Assembly (NCBI RefSeq): GCF_004682045.1
Contig: NZ_QUZT01000036.1
Location: 1 to 64,000, forward strand
Source of the DNA: Pseudomonas nabeulensis
GTDB lineage: Bacteria > Pseudomonadota > Gammaproteobacteria > Pseudomonadales > Pseudomonadaceae
Length of the DNA: 64,000 nucleotides
Direction of reading: 5' to 3'
The notes beneath the pieces are model-generated. The model searched no databases and was not told the DNA's origin. It saw nothing but the letters and a program-made list of their open reading frames with translations. Each line of letters begins with the position of its first letter. Position 1 is the stretch's first letter. Position numbers and translations under genes: made by a program. This document shows positions 42,777-51,917 of this stretch, piece after piece.

Positions 42777-44216
42777 ATGCGAGAGAAGTCGTCCGTCGAC
42801 AGCCTGTTTTTAACACGTGCCGGTTTTGTTGAGTTCTTTGTTGTTTTTGTTAAAACCATCCATGGCCTGACGGCCATTTTGCCGCCGCTGGTGCTGGTGT
42901 TCATCCTCGACCCGGTCGACCCCGAACTACGCCCTCATTTCGTCGGACTGCTGCTGTTTTTCGCGGTCCTGACCATCATTCTGTTCCAGGCCCTCGGCAT
43001 CTACTCCGAAGAGCTGTTCAGCAACCGCCTGCGCCTCAAGGCCAAGATCAAGGCCTGGACGGCGGCGTTCTGCATCCTGCTGTTCATGTACCAGATCCTG
43101 CAAATGTTCCCGCAACTGACCCCGCACAACCTGGTGACCTGGTATGTCGTCAGCCTGGCGTTGTTTTGCCTGGAACGCCTGCTGATGCTGCGCCTGTATC
43201 GCAGCCTGATGCGCGGCGGGAAGTACTTGCAACGCACCGTGATCCTGGGCTTTACCGACACCGCCGTGCACGTCGCCGATCACTTGCAACGCAATGGCGA
43301 TATCCGCTCCGGCCTGATCGGTTTTATCGACGACCGCACCGAGCGCATCCCCAAGGAGCTGAGCAACCTGCCCCTGCTGGGCAACACCCGCGACCTGGAA
43401 AAGCTGATCCGCGCCGAGCAGGTCAACCAAGTGATGATCTGCCTGCCGTGGGCCGCCGAGCAGCGTATTCATGGGCTGGTCAACCGCCTGCGGCAGCTGT
43501 CGGTGAACGTGATGCTGGTGCCGGACATGGCCGCCCTGCGCTACGGCCACAGCAAGATCACCGATGTGGGCGGCATCCTGATGTTCAACACCTCGCAATT
43601 GCCCCTGCGGGGCTGGTCGCCGGTGATCAAGCGCCTCGAGGATCTGGTGCTCGCCAGCCTGGCGTTGGTGGCGTTGTCGCCGGTGATGGTGGCGACGGCC
43701 ATTGCGATCAAACTCGACTCCAAAGGCCCGGTGCTGTTCCGCCAGAACCGCTACGGCTACAACGACAACGAGATCCGCGTGTTCAAGTTCCGCTCGATGT
43801 TCACCGACCAGAGCGACTTCACCGCCGAACGCCAGACCACTCGCCAGGACCCGCGCATCACCCGCGTGGGCCGCATCATTCGCAAGACCAGCATCGACGA
43901 GCTGCCGCAGTTGTTCAACGTGCTGCTGGGCAATATGTCGATGGTCGGCCCGCGCCCGCACGCCACGGCGACCAAGGCCGCCGGCGTGCCGTTCGAAGTG
44001 GCGGTGAGCGAGTACAGTTCACGCCACCGCGTGAAGCCGGGCATCACCGGCTGGGCGCAAATCAATGGCTACCGCGGCGAGACCGACACCCTGTTCAAGA
44101 TCCAGAAACGTGTCGAGTACGACCTGGAGTACATCTCCAAGTGGTCGGTGTGGTTTGACTTGTACATCGTCTTCATGACGGTTCCGGCCGTCCTGTCCAC
44201 CAAGGAGGTCTATTGA
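42777..44216 (+). CDS. pslA: PslA: undecaprenyl-phosphate hexose-1-phosphate transferase
   Basis: A 479-residue initiating glycosyltransferase (P. aeruginosa PslA is about the same length). Several TM helices occupy residues 20-140; a CoA-binding-like middle domain (150-270) contains YLQRTVILGFTDTA; and the C-terminal bacterial sugar transferase domain (about 280-475) starts KRLEDLVLASLALVALSP and contains FKFRSM, RKTSIDELPQL and VGPRPH. It loads the first sugar onto the lipid carrier. It heads the 12-gene psl operon; its TGA overlaps the next ATG. Confidence 0.94.
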   Translation: MREKSSVDSLFLTRAGFVEFFVVFVKTIHGLTAILPPLVLVFILDPVDPELRPHFVGLLLFFAVLTIILFQALGIYSEELFSNRLRLKAKIKAWTAAFCILLFMYQILQMFPQLTPHNLVTWYVVSLALFCLERLLMLRLYRSLMRGGKYLQRTVILGFTDTAVHVADHLQRNGDIRSGLIGFIDDRTERIPKELSNLPLLGNTRDLEKLIRAEQVNQVMICLPWAAEQRIHGLVNRLRQLSVNVMLVPDMAALRYGHSKITDVGGILMFNTSQLPLRGWSPVIKRLEDLVLASLALVALSPVMVATAIAIKLDSKGPVLFRQNRYGYNDNEIRVFKFRSMFTDQSDFTAERQTTRQDPRITRVGRIIRKTSIDELPQLFNVLLGNMSMVGPRPHATATKAAGVPFEVAVSEYSSRHRVKPGITGWAQINGYRGETDTLFKIQKRVEYDLEYISKWSVWFDLYIVFMTVPAVLSTKEVY

Positions 44217-45676
44217 TGAATACCCTCAACGGATTGATTCCCTGCATCATTTCCGGTGGTTCGGGCACGCGGTTGTGGCCGGTGTCCCGGCAGAACATGC
44301 CCAAGCCGTTCATGCGCATGCGCGACGGCCAGAGCCTGCTGCAAAAGACCTTCCAGCGCGCGGCCAAACTGCCCGGCGTCGAAAGCGTGTTGACGGTGAC
44401 CAACCGCGACTTGCTGTTTCGCACCCTGGATGACTACCGCAGCGTGAACAAGGCGCACCTGCCCCTGGACCTGCTGCTTGAACCGTTCGGGCGCAACACC
44501 GCAGCGGCCATTGCCGTGGCGGCGTTGCATGTGCAGGAGCATTTCGGCGATCAGGCGCAGTTGCTGGTGATGCCCGCCGACCACCTGATCCTCAATGAAG
44601 TGGCGTTCGCCGCCGCCGTGACCCAGGCCCGTGACCTGGCCGAAGCAGGCTACCTGGTGACCTTCGGCATCCAGCCCGACCACCCGGAAACCGGCTTTGG
44701 CTACATCGAACAAGGCGAAGCCCTGGACACCGGTTACCGGGTCAAGCGCTTTGTCGAGAAACCCGACCTGGCCACCGCCCAAGGCTACCTCGACGGCGGC
44801 AAGCACCTGTGGAACGCCGGCATGTTCTGCTTCAAGGCCAGCACCCTGGTGGACGAACTCGCCGCCCACGCGCCGGACGTGTTGCAAGCCGCCCGCGCCG
44901 CTTTGGAACACAGCCAAAGCCTGCAAAACAAAACCTCGCGCCAGCGTGAACTGGAGGCGGACGCCTTCGGCAGTGCGCCGGATATTTCCATCGACGTGGC
45001 GCTGATGGAAAAGTCCAAGCAAGTCGCCGTGGTGCCTTGCGACATCGGCTGGAGCGATATCGGTTCGTGGGAAGCCCTGCGCCAGCTCACCCCCAGCGAC
45101 GCCCATGGCAACCAGGTCAACGGCGAAGCGATCCTGCATGATGTGCACGACTGCTACATCGATTCGCCCAAGCGCGTACTCGGCGCGGTGGGCGTGCGCG
45201 ACCTGATCATCGTCGACACCCCCGACGCCCTGCTGATCGCCGACGCCCACCGCAGCCAGGATGTGCGCTACATCGTTGCCGAACTCAAGCGCCAGAACCA
45301 TCCGGCGTACAGCCTGCACCGCACCGTCACCCGGCCGTGGGGCACCTACACGGTGTTGGAGGAAAGCAGTCGCTTCAAGATCAAGCGCATCGTGGTCAAG
45401 CCCCAGGCCTCGCTGTCGTTGCAGATGCACCACCACCGCAGCGAACACTGGGTGGTGGTCAGCGGCGCGGCGCAGATCACCAATGGCGAGCGCGAATTCT
45501 TGATCAATGCCAACGAGTCCACCTATATCCCCGCCGGGCACAAACACCGTCTGACCAACCCCGGCATCATCGACCTGGTGATGATCGAGGTGCAGAGCGG
45601 CGAGTACCTGGGTGAAGACGACATTGTGCGCTTCGATGACATCTACGGCCGCGCCCCCGCCGAGGTGAAAAAATGA
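44216..45676 (+). CDS. pslB: PslB: mannose-1-phosphate guanylyltransferase/mannose-6-phosphate isomerase
   Basis: A 486-residue bifunctional enzyme making GDP-mannose. The N-terminal pyrophosphorylase part has GGSGTRLWPVSRQNMPKPF and FVEKPD; the C-terminal cupin has MHHHRSEHWVVVSG and HKHRLTNPG. The ATG at 44216 is used (AAGGAGG at 44202; a TTG one codon earlier is in frame), sharing a base with the pslA stop. GDP-mannose is a Psl precursor; an algA copy elsewhere could be redundant with it. Confidence 0.95.
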   Translation: MNTLNGLIPCIISGGSGTRLWPVSRQNMPKPFMRMRDGQSLLQKTFQRAAKLPGVESVLTVTNRDLLFRTLDDYRSVNKAHLPLDLLLEPFGRNTAAAIAVAALHVQEHFGDQAQLLVMPADHLILNEVAFAAAVTQARDLAEAGYLVTFGIQPDHPETGFGYIEQGEALDTGYRVKRFVEKPDLATAQGYLDGGKHLWNAGMFCFKASTLVDELAAHAPDVLQAARAALEHSQSLQNKTSRQRELEADAFGSAPDISIDVALMEKSKQVAVVPCDIGWSDIGSWEALRQLTPSDAHGNQVNGEAILHDVHDCYIDSPKRVLGAVGVRDLIIVDTPDALLIADAHRSQDVRYIVAELKRQNHPAYSLHRTVTRPWGTYTVLEESSRFKIKRIVVKPQASLSLQMHHHRSEHWVVVSGAAQITNGEREFLINANESTYIPAGHKHRLTNPGIIDLVMIEVQSGEYLGEDDIVRFDDIYGRAPAEVKK

Positions 45677-45677
45677 C

Positions 45678-46589
45678 ATGCGCACAGCCTTGATCATCCC
45701 GACCCGCAACGCATCCGGCCACCTGGACCGTTTGCTGCCGGCGCTGAAAATGCAAACCCTGCAACCGGACGAGATGCTGGTGGTAGACAGCGCCTCCAGC
45801 GATGACACCGTGGCACGCTTTCGCGAGTTTGGGGCGCGGGTCGAGGTGATCGATGCCCGCGATTTCAACCACGGCGGCACGCGGCGCTGGGCCAGCCAAC
45901 AGGTGGGTGGCGATGCATTGATCGTGATGACCCAGGACGCGATCCCCGCCACCCCGGAGACCTTCGCCAACCTGCTCGATGAACTGCAACAGGACCCGCT
46001 CAACGGCGTGGCCTACGGTCGCCAATTGCCCCACCCCGACGCGGGTGTGTTGGGCGCGCAGTCACGTCACTTCAACTACCCGGAACACAGCCGCAGCAAA
46101 AGCCTGGCCGACGCGCCGGAGTTGGGGATCAAGACCTGTTTCAGCTCGGACTCGTTTTCCGTGTACCGCCGCAGCGCCCTGGAAGCGGTGGGCGGTTTTC
46201 CCCAGGACGTGATCGGCAGCGAAGATGCCTACGTGGCCGCCCGCCTGCTGCTGGAAGGCTACAAGGTGCGCTACGCCGCCACGGCGCTGGTGCACCACTC
46301 CCACGATTACACGCTGATGGATGAGTTTCACCGCTACTTCGACATTGGCGTGTTCTACGGCCGCGAGCCGTGGATCCGGCAAGCCTTTGGCGACGCAGGC
46401 GGCGAAGGCAAGCGCTATGTGCTGGCCGAACTCGCCGCCCTGCGCAAGGCCGGTGCCTTGCATCGCGTGCCCGAGGTACTGGTGCGCAGCGCGTTCAAAT
46501 TGTTCGGTTACCGCCTGGGGCATCTGGAGCGGCGCCTGCCGCTGTCCCTCAAGCGGCGCATCAGTATGTTTCCCGGTTATTGGAGGTGA
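45678..46589 (+). CDS. pslC: PslC: family 2 glycosyltransferase
   Basis: A 303-residue GT-A glycosyltransferase, the same length as P. aeruginosa PslC. The N-terminal LIIPTRNASGHLDRLLPAL and DSASSDDT (nucleotide-sugar binding) and the GSEDAYVAARLL segment are typical of family 2. It is cytoplasmic, adding a sugar to the lipid-linked Psl repeat. It starts 1 base after the pslB stop. Confidence 0.92.
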   Translation: MRTALIIPTRNASGHLDRLLPALKMQTLQPDEMLVVDSASSDDTVARFREFGARVEVIDARDFNHGGTRRWASQQVGGDALIVMTQDAIPATPETFANLLDELQQDPLNGVAYGRQLPHPDAGVLGAQSRHFNYPEHSRSKSLADAPELGIKTCFSSDSFSVYRRSALEAVGGFPQDVIGSEDAYVAARLLLEGYKVRYAATALVHHSHDYTLMDEFHRYFDIGVFYGREPWIRQAFGDAGGEGKRYVLAELAALRKAGALHRVPEVLVRSAFKLFGYRLGHLERRLPLSLKRRISMFPGYWR

Positions 46590-46594
46590 GCAGC

Positions 46595-47395
46595 ATGACC
46601 TACAGGAAGTCCCCCTTGATCAAACCCACCCTGCTCGCCTTGGCCATGCTGGCCCTGGCCGCCTGCAACACCCCGGCGCGCATCGCGCCGCCGGACAGCA
46701 AGACCGTCGAAGAGGGCAAGCGCGCCCTCGACCAGTTGGCGCAATTGCCACCGGTGGTGGAGCGCATCCGTATCGGCGACCAGTTGCGTATCGTGCGCGA
46801 CGCCGGCGAGATGCCCACGCTGTCGGCGTTCAACGTCAGCACCATCTATGAGCTGACGCTGTACACGGTGCAGAACGACGGCAAGATCAACTACCCGTTC
46901 CTGGGCCCGATCCAGGTGGCGCGGCGCACGCCCTCGGAAGTCGCCGCCGAGCTGACCAAGAGCCTGGCGCCGGTGTACCGCGAGCCACGGGTGACGGTGA
47001 ACATCAACCAGGCGCCGAGCAATTCGGTGATCGTCGGCGGCGCGGTGAACAACCCGTCGGCGGTGCAGATTGCCACGGCCAATACGCTGGAGCAGGCGAT
47101 TGTCGGTGCGGGCGGGGTCAACCCGTCTGGCGACGCCAGCATGGTCGCGCTGTTGCGCGAAGACGCCCAAGGCGCCTACCACGCCTACTTCCTGGATTTC
47201 AGCCAGTACCTCAAGACCGGCCCCAACGGGCGCAAGCAAGTGCCGTTGCAACGCGGTGACGTGGTGTTCGTGCCCAAGTCCAACGTTGGCGAGCGCATCC
47301 AAGGGGTGGATACCTACTTGAACCAACTCATTCCGTTCACCAAGTCCATCGGGGTTGGCTACAACTACACCCGTACCAGCGGCGGCAATAACTAA
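46595..47395 (+). CDS. pslD: PslD: outer-membrane polysaccharide export lipoprotein
   Basis: A 266-residue Wza-type protein. The lipoprotein signal has lipobox LAAC (Cys24); the polysaccharide export domain follows (IRIGDQLRIVRDAGEMPTLS; YTVQNDGKINYPFLGPIQV) with a SLBB-like part (NSVIVGGAVNNPSAVQI). It forms the periplasmic and outer-membrane exit path. The ATG at 46595 has GGAGGTGAG upstream; the longer open frame before it overlaps pslC and is not coding. Confidence 0.94.
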   Translation: MTYRKSPLIKPTLLALAMLALAACNTPARIAPPDSKTVEEGKRALDQLAQLPPVVERIRIGDQLRIVRDAGEMPTLSAFNVSTIYELTLYTVQNDGKINYPFLGPIQVARRTPSEVAAELTKSLAPVYREPRVTVNINQAPSNSVIVGGAVNNPSAVQIATANTLEQAIVGAGGVNPSGDASMVALLREDAQGAYHAYFLDFSQYLKTGPNGRKQVPLQRGDVVFVPKSNVGERIQGVDTYLNQLIPFTKSIGVGYNYTRTSGGNN

Positions 47396-47409
47396 AGGAG
47401 CGACATCCC

Positions 47410-49401
47410 ATGATCGAGATCCGTTCTTTTCGTGATCTGCTGCGTTTGTTCTTCATCTTCCGGCGTGAGTTCAGGCTGGCGGCGATTGCGGCGCTGGTGA
47501 TTATCTTGCTGGGAGCTTTTTTGCTGCCGGCCAAGTATGAATCCACCGCACGTTTGCTGGTCAAACCGGGGCGCGACTCGACGCTGCCCATCGAGATCAG
47601 CAACCGCCAGGCGCTGGTGATGCCCAGCACCCAGCGTGATCCGATTGTCGATGAAGAACGCCTGCTGACGGGCCGCCCGATTGTGCGCACGGTGGCTGAG
47701 CATTACCTGGAACTGATCGAAAACGCACCGCCGCCGGAGGGTTTCTGGAAGCGCACCAAGCACTACGTCAAAGCAGGCGTGGGCGGGGTGTTTGACGGTA
47801 TTCGCGTGGTACTCGAATCGGTCGGCATCGTGGAAAAAACCACCCCGGTGGAGCGCCTGGCCGCGAGTTTGGAGAAGAGCTTTGAAGTGAGCCACGCCGC
47901 CGGCTCCACGGTGATGGACATCAGCTTCACCTGGGGCGACCCGGAGATTGCCCAGGCGGTGGTCAAGGATTGGGTCGAAACCTACGTCAACGAACGCACT
48001 CAAGCCTTGGGCCGCAAAAGCCTCTACGCCTTCTATGAAGGCCAGGTGAATAACAGCGCCAACGAGATCAAGAGCTACAAGCAACAGATCCTCACGCACT
48101 TGAACGAGATCGGCGCGGCGAGCATCACCGACCGCCTGGAAGATTTGTCCGAGCGCATCAACGTGCTGCGCGGCGAGACGTTCAACACCACGCGCTTGAT
48201 CGCCTCGTCCGACAGCGCCATCGCCAGTACCCGCGATCAGCTCAAGACCCAGCCCAAGGAAGTCACCACGGTGCGCCAGATCGCACTGAACCCGCAGCAA
48301 CAAGACTTGCGTCGCCTGCTCAACCAGAAATTCCTGGAGAAGGCCGACATGATGCGCACCTACACGGATAACGCACCGCCGGTCAAAGCCCTGGATGCGT
48401 CGATCCGTGCCATGCAGGCCCAGGTGGCGAGTGAAAGCAACACCGTGCAGGCCTCGGAGAACCGTGCGCCGAACACCCTGGAAATCCACTTGCAGCGCGT
48501 GCTGCTGGATGAGACCAGCAACAATCTGGCGCTGCGTACCCAGCTTGTGCAGCAGCAGAAACAACTGGTGAACCTCGAGGGCCAACGCAAGCAAGCCCTG
48601 GAGATCGAGCCGGAGCTGGCGCGCCTGTCCCGCGAACTGAACGCCACCGAGCGCAACTACACGCTGTACGTGGACAACCTGGAAAAATCGCGCATCGACC
48701 GTGCGTTGGATGACAGCCAGATCAGCAACATCGCGGTGATCGAAGAAGCCACCCTGAACCCTGGGCGCATCTTCCCGAAAACCCTGGTGATGCTGCTGTT
48801 GGCAGTTCCGTTTGCCATCGTCGTCGGCCTGCTGGTGATCTACCTGTGTTACCTGCTGGACCAGCGCATTCACGACGGCGGCCTGGTGGAGCGCAAGTTC
48901 GGCCTGCCCTTGTGGACCACCCTGCCGGAACTGGACACCACCACCGCGCAGAGTACCAACGCGTTCCACGCCAGCATTTATCGGCTGTACAGTCTGCTCA
49001 AGCCCGACCGTATCACCGAACAAGGCCTGACCCTCGGGCTGACCTCTGCGCGGCACGGCGAAGGCGTGACCTTTGTGGTGGACCAGTTGCGCACGCTGCT
49101 GCTGGAAAACGGCGTGAACGTGCGGGTCGGTGGCGAGGCTCCGGCGGAACCTGGCGAAGTGGTGCTGCTGGATGCCTCGGCGTTGCTGGCCAACCGCGAA
49201 GCGTTTGTGACCCTGCGCCGCGCCGACCTGATCGCCCTGGTGGTGGAAGCACGCAAAAGCACGGTGCCGGTGGTGGAACATGCGCTGTCGATCCTCAACA
49301 CCGCGTTCGGCAAGGTGGACGGCATCATCATTAACCGACGCAAGCTCGAAGTGCCGAGCAAAGTGCTGCAGACCATCAACAAGTACCGGGGAGCGTTCTG
49401 A
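47410..49401 (+). CDS. pslE: PslE: Wzz-type chain-length/co-polymerase protein
   Basis: A 663-residue inner-membrane protein, matching PslE (662). TM helix near 22-42, a Wzz domain, a long periplasmic coiled coil (about 180-430), a second TM helix near 455-480, and a cytoplasmic C-terminal domain resembling a degenerate BY-kinase without a clear Walker A. It sets Psl chain length and couples polymerase to export. Its TGA shares a base with the pslF ATG. Confidence 0.94.
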   Translation: MIEIRSFRDLLRLFFIFRREFRLAAIAALVIILLGAFLLPAKYESTARLLVKPGRDSTLPIEISNRQALVMPSTQRDPIVDEERLLTGRPIVRTVAEHYLELIENAPPPEGFWKRTKHYVKAGVGGVFDGIRVVLESVGIVEKTTPVERLAASLEKSFEVSHAAGSTVMDISFTWGDPEIAQAVVKDWVETYVNERTQALGRKSLYAFYEGQVNNSANEIKSYKQQILTHLNEIGAASITDRLEDLSERINVLRGETFNTTRLIASSDSAIASTRDQLKTQPKEVTTVRQIALNPQQQDLRRLLNQKFLEKADMMRTYTDNAPPVKALDASIRAMQAQVASESNTVQASENRAPNTLEIHLQRVLLDETSNNLALRTQLVQQQKQLVNLEGQRKQALEIEPELARLSRELNATERNYTLYVDNLEKSRIDRALDDSQISNIAVIEEATLNPGRIFPKTLVMLLLAVPFAIVVGLLVIYLCYLLDQRIHDGGLVERKFGLPLWTTLPELDTTTAQSTNAFHASIYRLYSLLKPDRITEQGLTLGLTSARHGEGVTFVVDQLRTLLLENGVNVRVGGEAPAEPGEVVLLDASALLANREAFVTLRRADLIALVVEARKSTVPVVEHALSILNTAFGKVDGIIINRRKLEVPSKVLQTINKYRGAF

Positions 49402-50591
49402 TGCGTATCGCCCTGCTCGCCCCGCTGCCACCGGAAAAAAACGGCATCGCCGACTACGCGAACCATTTCCGCACGGCGCTGGAACAGCTCGGCGTAACCG
49501 TGGTGACACCGCTGGCCGGCGTGGCGGGCAACAGCGCGGCGATCCAGCAGGCAGTGAATGGGTTCGACTGGCCGACCGTGGACCTGGTGCATGCCGAGCT
49601 GGGCGGCGGGCGCCTGGGGGAATTCCTGGCCCTGCGTGAACTGCGCAAGGTTTACCCGCAGTTGCCGCTGACCGCCACCGTGCACGATCCCGAGCGCATC
49701 GTGTGGCGCCGCGAACAGTTGCCGTTTCCGCTGAACCTGCTGGAACGCCTGCCCAGCCCATTGCCCCAGGCGGCGGTGGTGCTGGCCGATCCGCTGACCT
49801 TGCGCGAGGAACGCCAGGTCGCCAACGGCCTGACCCGGCTGATCACCCTCACCCGCCTGGGTGCCGATTGCCTGAGCCAGCGCATGCACTTGCCGGCCGG
49901 CAAAGTGGCGGTGATCAACCACGCCAACCTGGCGATTGCCCCGGTGCCGCTGCCCTCCCTCGACACCCTGCGCTTGTTGTATTTCGGCTTTATCTACCGC
50001 GGCAAAGGCATCGAGGATCTGGTGCAGGCGCTGGCGAATGTGTTCGAACAAGCGCCTGAATTGCGCGGCCGAGTACGCCTGACCCTGGCTGGCGGCACGG
50101 CGGCGGAAATGGCGTTTGGCGCGGGCGGCAATTACCTGGAGCAACTCAACAGCCAGATTGCCGCGCTGGGCCTGACCGATGCCATCGACTGGCGCCTGAA
50201 CCTGCCGGCGGATGAAATCGCACAAACGATCCAGGCCCACCATGTGATGGTGCTGCCGTACCGCGAATCGAAAAAACTCGGCCTGCTGGGGCGCCAGCGC
50301 GGCACCAGCGGCGCACTGTCCTGGGCAGCGGCGTGTGGCCGTGGTGCGATCACCTCTGATGCGCGGGCGTTTGCCGAAGAAGTCGCCAGCGGCAACGGTG
50401 CTATCTATCCCGAAGGTGATGTGACGGCACTGGGCGAGCAGATTTTGCGCCTGGCGCGCACACCGCTGTTGGCACGGGATTGGGCCGAACGCGCCGGGGA
50501 AATCGGCCGCGAACGCTTGTGGCCGCTGACCGCGCAGAAATTCAAGCAACTCTTCGAACAGGCGATTGCGGGAGACACCTATGGCGCGTAG
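49401..50591 (+). CDS. pslF: PslF: glycosyltransferase family 4
   Basis: A 396-residue GT-B glycosyltransferase (PslF is 395). The N-terminal domain starts MRIALLAPLPPEKNGIADY; the C-terminal nucleotide-sugar domain includes LLYFGFIYRGKGIEDLVQAL and the usual acidic motif region near 320. It works in the cytoplasm on the lipid-linked Psl unit. The end overlaps the pslG start by 11 bases. Confidence 0.93.
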   Translation: MRIALLAPLPPEKNGIADYANHFRTALEQLGVTVVTPLAGVAGNSAAIQQAVNGFDWPTVDLVHAELGGGRLGEFLALRELRKVYPQLPLTATVHDPERIVWRREQLPFPLNLLERLPSPLPQAAVVLADPLTLREERQVANGLTRLITLTRLGADCLSQRMHLPAGKVAVINHANLAIAPVPLPSLDTLRLLYFGFIYRGKGIEDLVQALANVFEQAPELRGRVRLTLAGGTAAEMAFGAGGNYLEQLNSQIAALGLTDAIDWRLNLPADEIAQTIQAHHVMVLPYRESKKLGLLGRQRGTSGALSWAAACGRGAITSDARAFAEEVASGNGAIYPEGDVTALGEQILRLARTPLLARDWAERAGEIGRERLWPLTAQKFKQLFEQAIAGDTYGA

Positions 50592-51909
50592 ACCGGCGTT
50601 TCTTGCGACCCTGGCGGTGGTGGCCGTACTGGGCGTTACCGCCTTTTTGTGGGGGCGCCAGGCGGATGCCGAGAACCACGTGCTCAAGGGCAGCAAGGTG
50701 GTGGTGTGGAAGGATTTCCTGGGGGTGAACGCGCAGTTCCTGTGGTTCAGCCCCGAGCGTTACCAGTTGCAGATCAACCGCCTCAAGGATCTTGGGCTGG
50801 AGTGGGTGCGCCTGGATTTGCATTGGGATCAATTGGAGCCGGTGGAGAACCAGTACCAGGTGGCCACCCTGGATCAACTGGTGGGCAACTTGCAAAACAA
50901 CCAGCTCAAATCGGTGTTTTACCTGGTGGGCTCGGCGCCCTTCGCCACCACGGCGCCGGCCGGTGCGCCGTACCAGGATCAATACCCGCCCAAGGACCCG
51001 AACGTGTTCGCCAACCGCATGGCGCTGTTGTCCCAGCGCTACCCCAGCGTTGATGCGTGGCAGGTGTGGAACGAGCCAAACCTGCTGGGCTTCTGGCGCC
51101 CGGTGGCCGACCCCGCCGGTTTCGCCGCGCTGTTGACCGCCACGGCGGGCGCCTTGCGGGGTGTGAATCCCAGCAAACCCGTTGTTGCTGCCGGCATGGC
51201 CTTTTTCAGTGAAATGCCCAACGGCCAGACCATGTTCGACGCCCTCGGCGCCCTGGGTGTGGCCAGCCTGAACACGGTGATTTCCTATCACCCCTACACC
51301 CAATTGCCCGAGGGCAACGACCCGGCCAACCTGGACTTTATCGCCAAGACCACCGCGCTCAACCAGGCCCTGCGCAATGGCGGCGTGCAAACCCTGTGGA
51401 GCACCGAGTGGGGCTGGTCGACCTACCCTGGCCCCAAGGACGCCCAGGACATCATCACCCAGCAAGGCCAGGCCGATTACATCGTGCGGCGCCTGGCGCT
51501 GATGAGTGCGATGGATTTCGACCGGATCTTCCTGTTCACCTTGAGCGACCTCGACCAGCGCGCCAGCGTGCGTGACCAGTTCTACGGCTTGCTCGACATC
51601 GACGCCAACCCCAAGCCGGCGTACACCGCGTTGAAAAACTTCCTCGATGTCAGTGGGCCGCAACTCACCCCTGGCGATCCACCGGTGGCCGACCAATTGC
51701 CCGACGGCCTGTTCAGCATCGGTTGGACCCGCGCCGACGGTAAAAAACTCTGGTTCTTCTGGTCCGCCGAGGGCGGCAACGCCCACGTACCCGGACTGGC
51801 CAGCGCCACCCTGTACGACCCGCTGCGCAGCACCCAAACCCCGCTCAGCGGCAGCGACGGGCTGACGGTGCCGGTGAAACCGAACCTGCAAATCCTGCTA
51901 TGGGAGTAG
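50581..51909 (+). CDS. pslG: PslG: family 39 glycoside hydrolase
   Basis: A 442-residue enzyme, identical in length to P. aeruginosa PslG. An N-terminal membrane anchor or signal (FLATLAVVAVLGVTAFLWG) leads into a TIM barrel. The acid/base Glu is in QVWNEPNLLG and the nucleophile Glu in WSTEWGWSTYPG. It hydrolyses Psl and is needed for proper export in the periplasm. The ATG at 50581 has GGAGACACCT upstream; the open frame begins earlier inside pslF. Confidence 0.95.
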   Translation: MARRPAFLATLAVVAVLGVTAFLWGRQADAENHVLKGSKVVVWKDFLGVNAQFLWFSPERYQLQINRLKDLGLEWVRLDLHWDQLEPVENQYQVATLDQLVGNLQNNQLKSVFYLVGSAPFATTAPAGAPYQDQYPPKDPNVFANRMALLSQRYPSVDAWQVWNEPNLLGFWRPVADPAGFAALLTATAGALRGVNPSKPVVAAGMAFFSEMPNGQTMFDALGALGVASLNTVISYHPYTQLPEGNDPANLDFIAKTTALNQALRNGGVQTLWSTEWGWSTYPGPKDAQDIITQQGQADYIVRRLALMSAMDFDRIFLFTLSDLDQRASVRDQFYGLLDIDANPKPAYTALKNFLDVSGPQLTPGDPPVADQLPDGLFSIGWTRADGKKLWFFWSAEGGNAHVPGLASATLYDPLRSTQTPLSGSDGLTVPVKPNLQILLWE

Positions 51910-51917
51910 CGCCTGCC

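Noticed and set aside
47392..49761. 789-codon minus-strand frame opposite pslE/pslF
   Set aside because: Antisense shadow of conserved psl genes; no recognisable motif.
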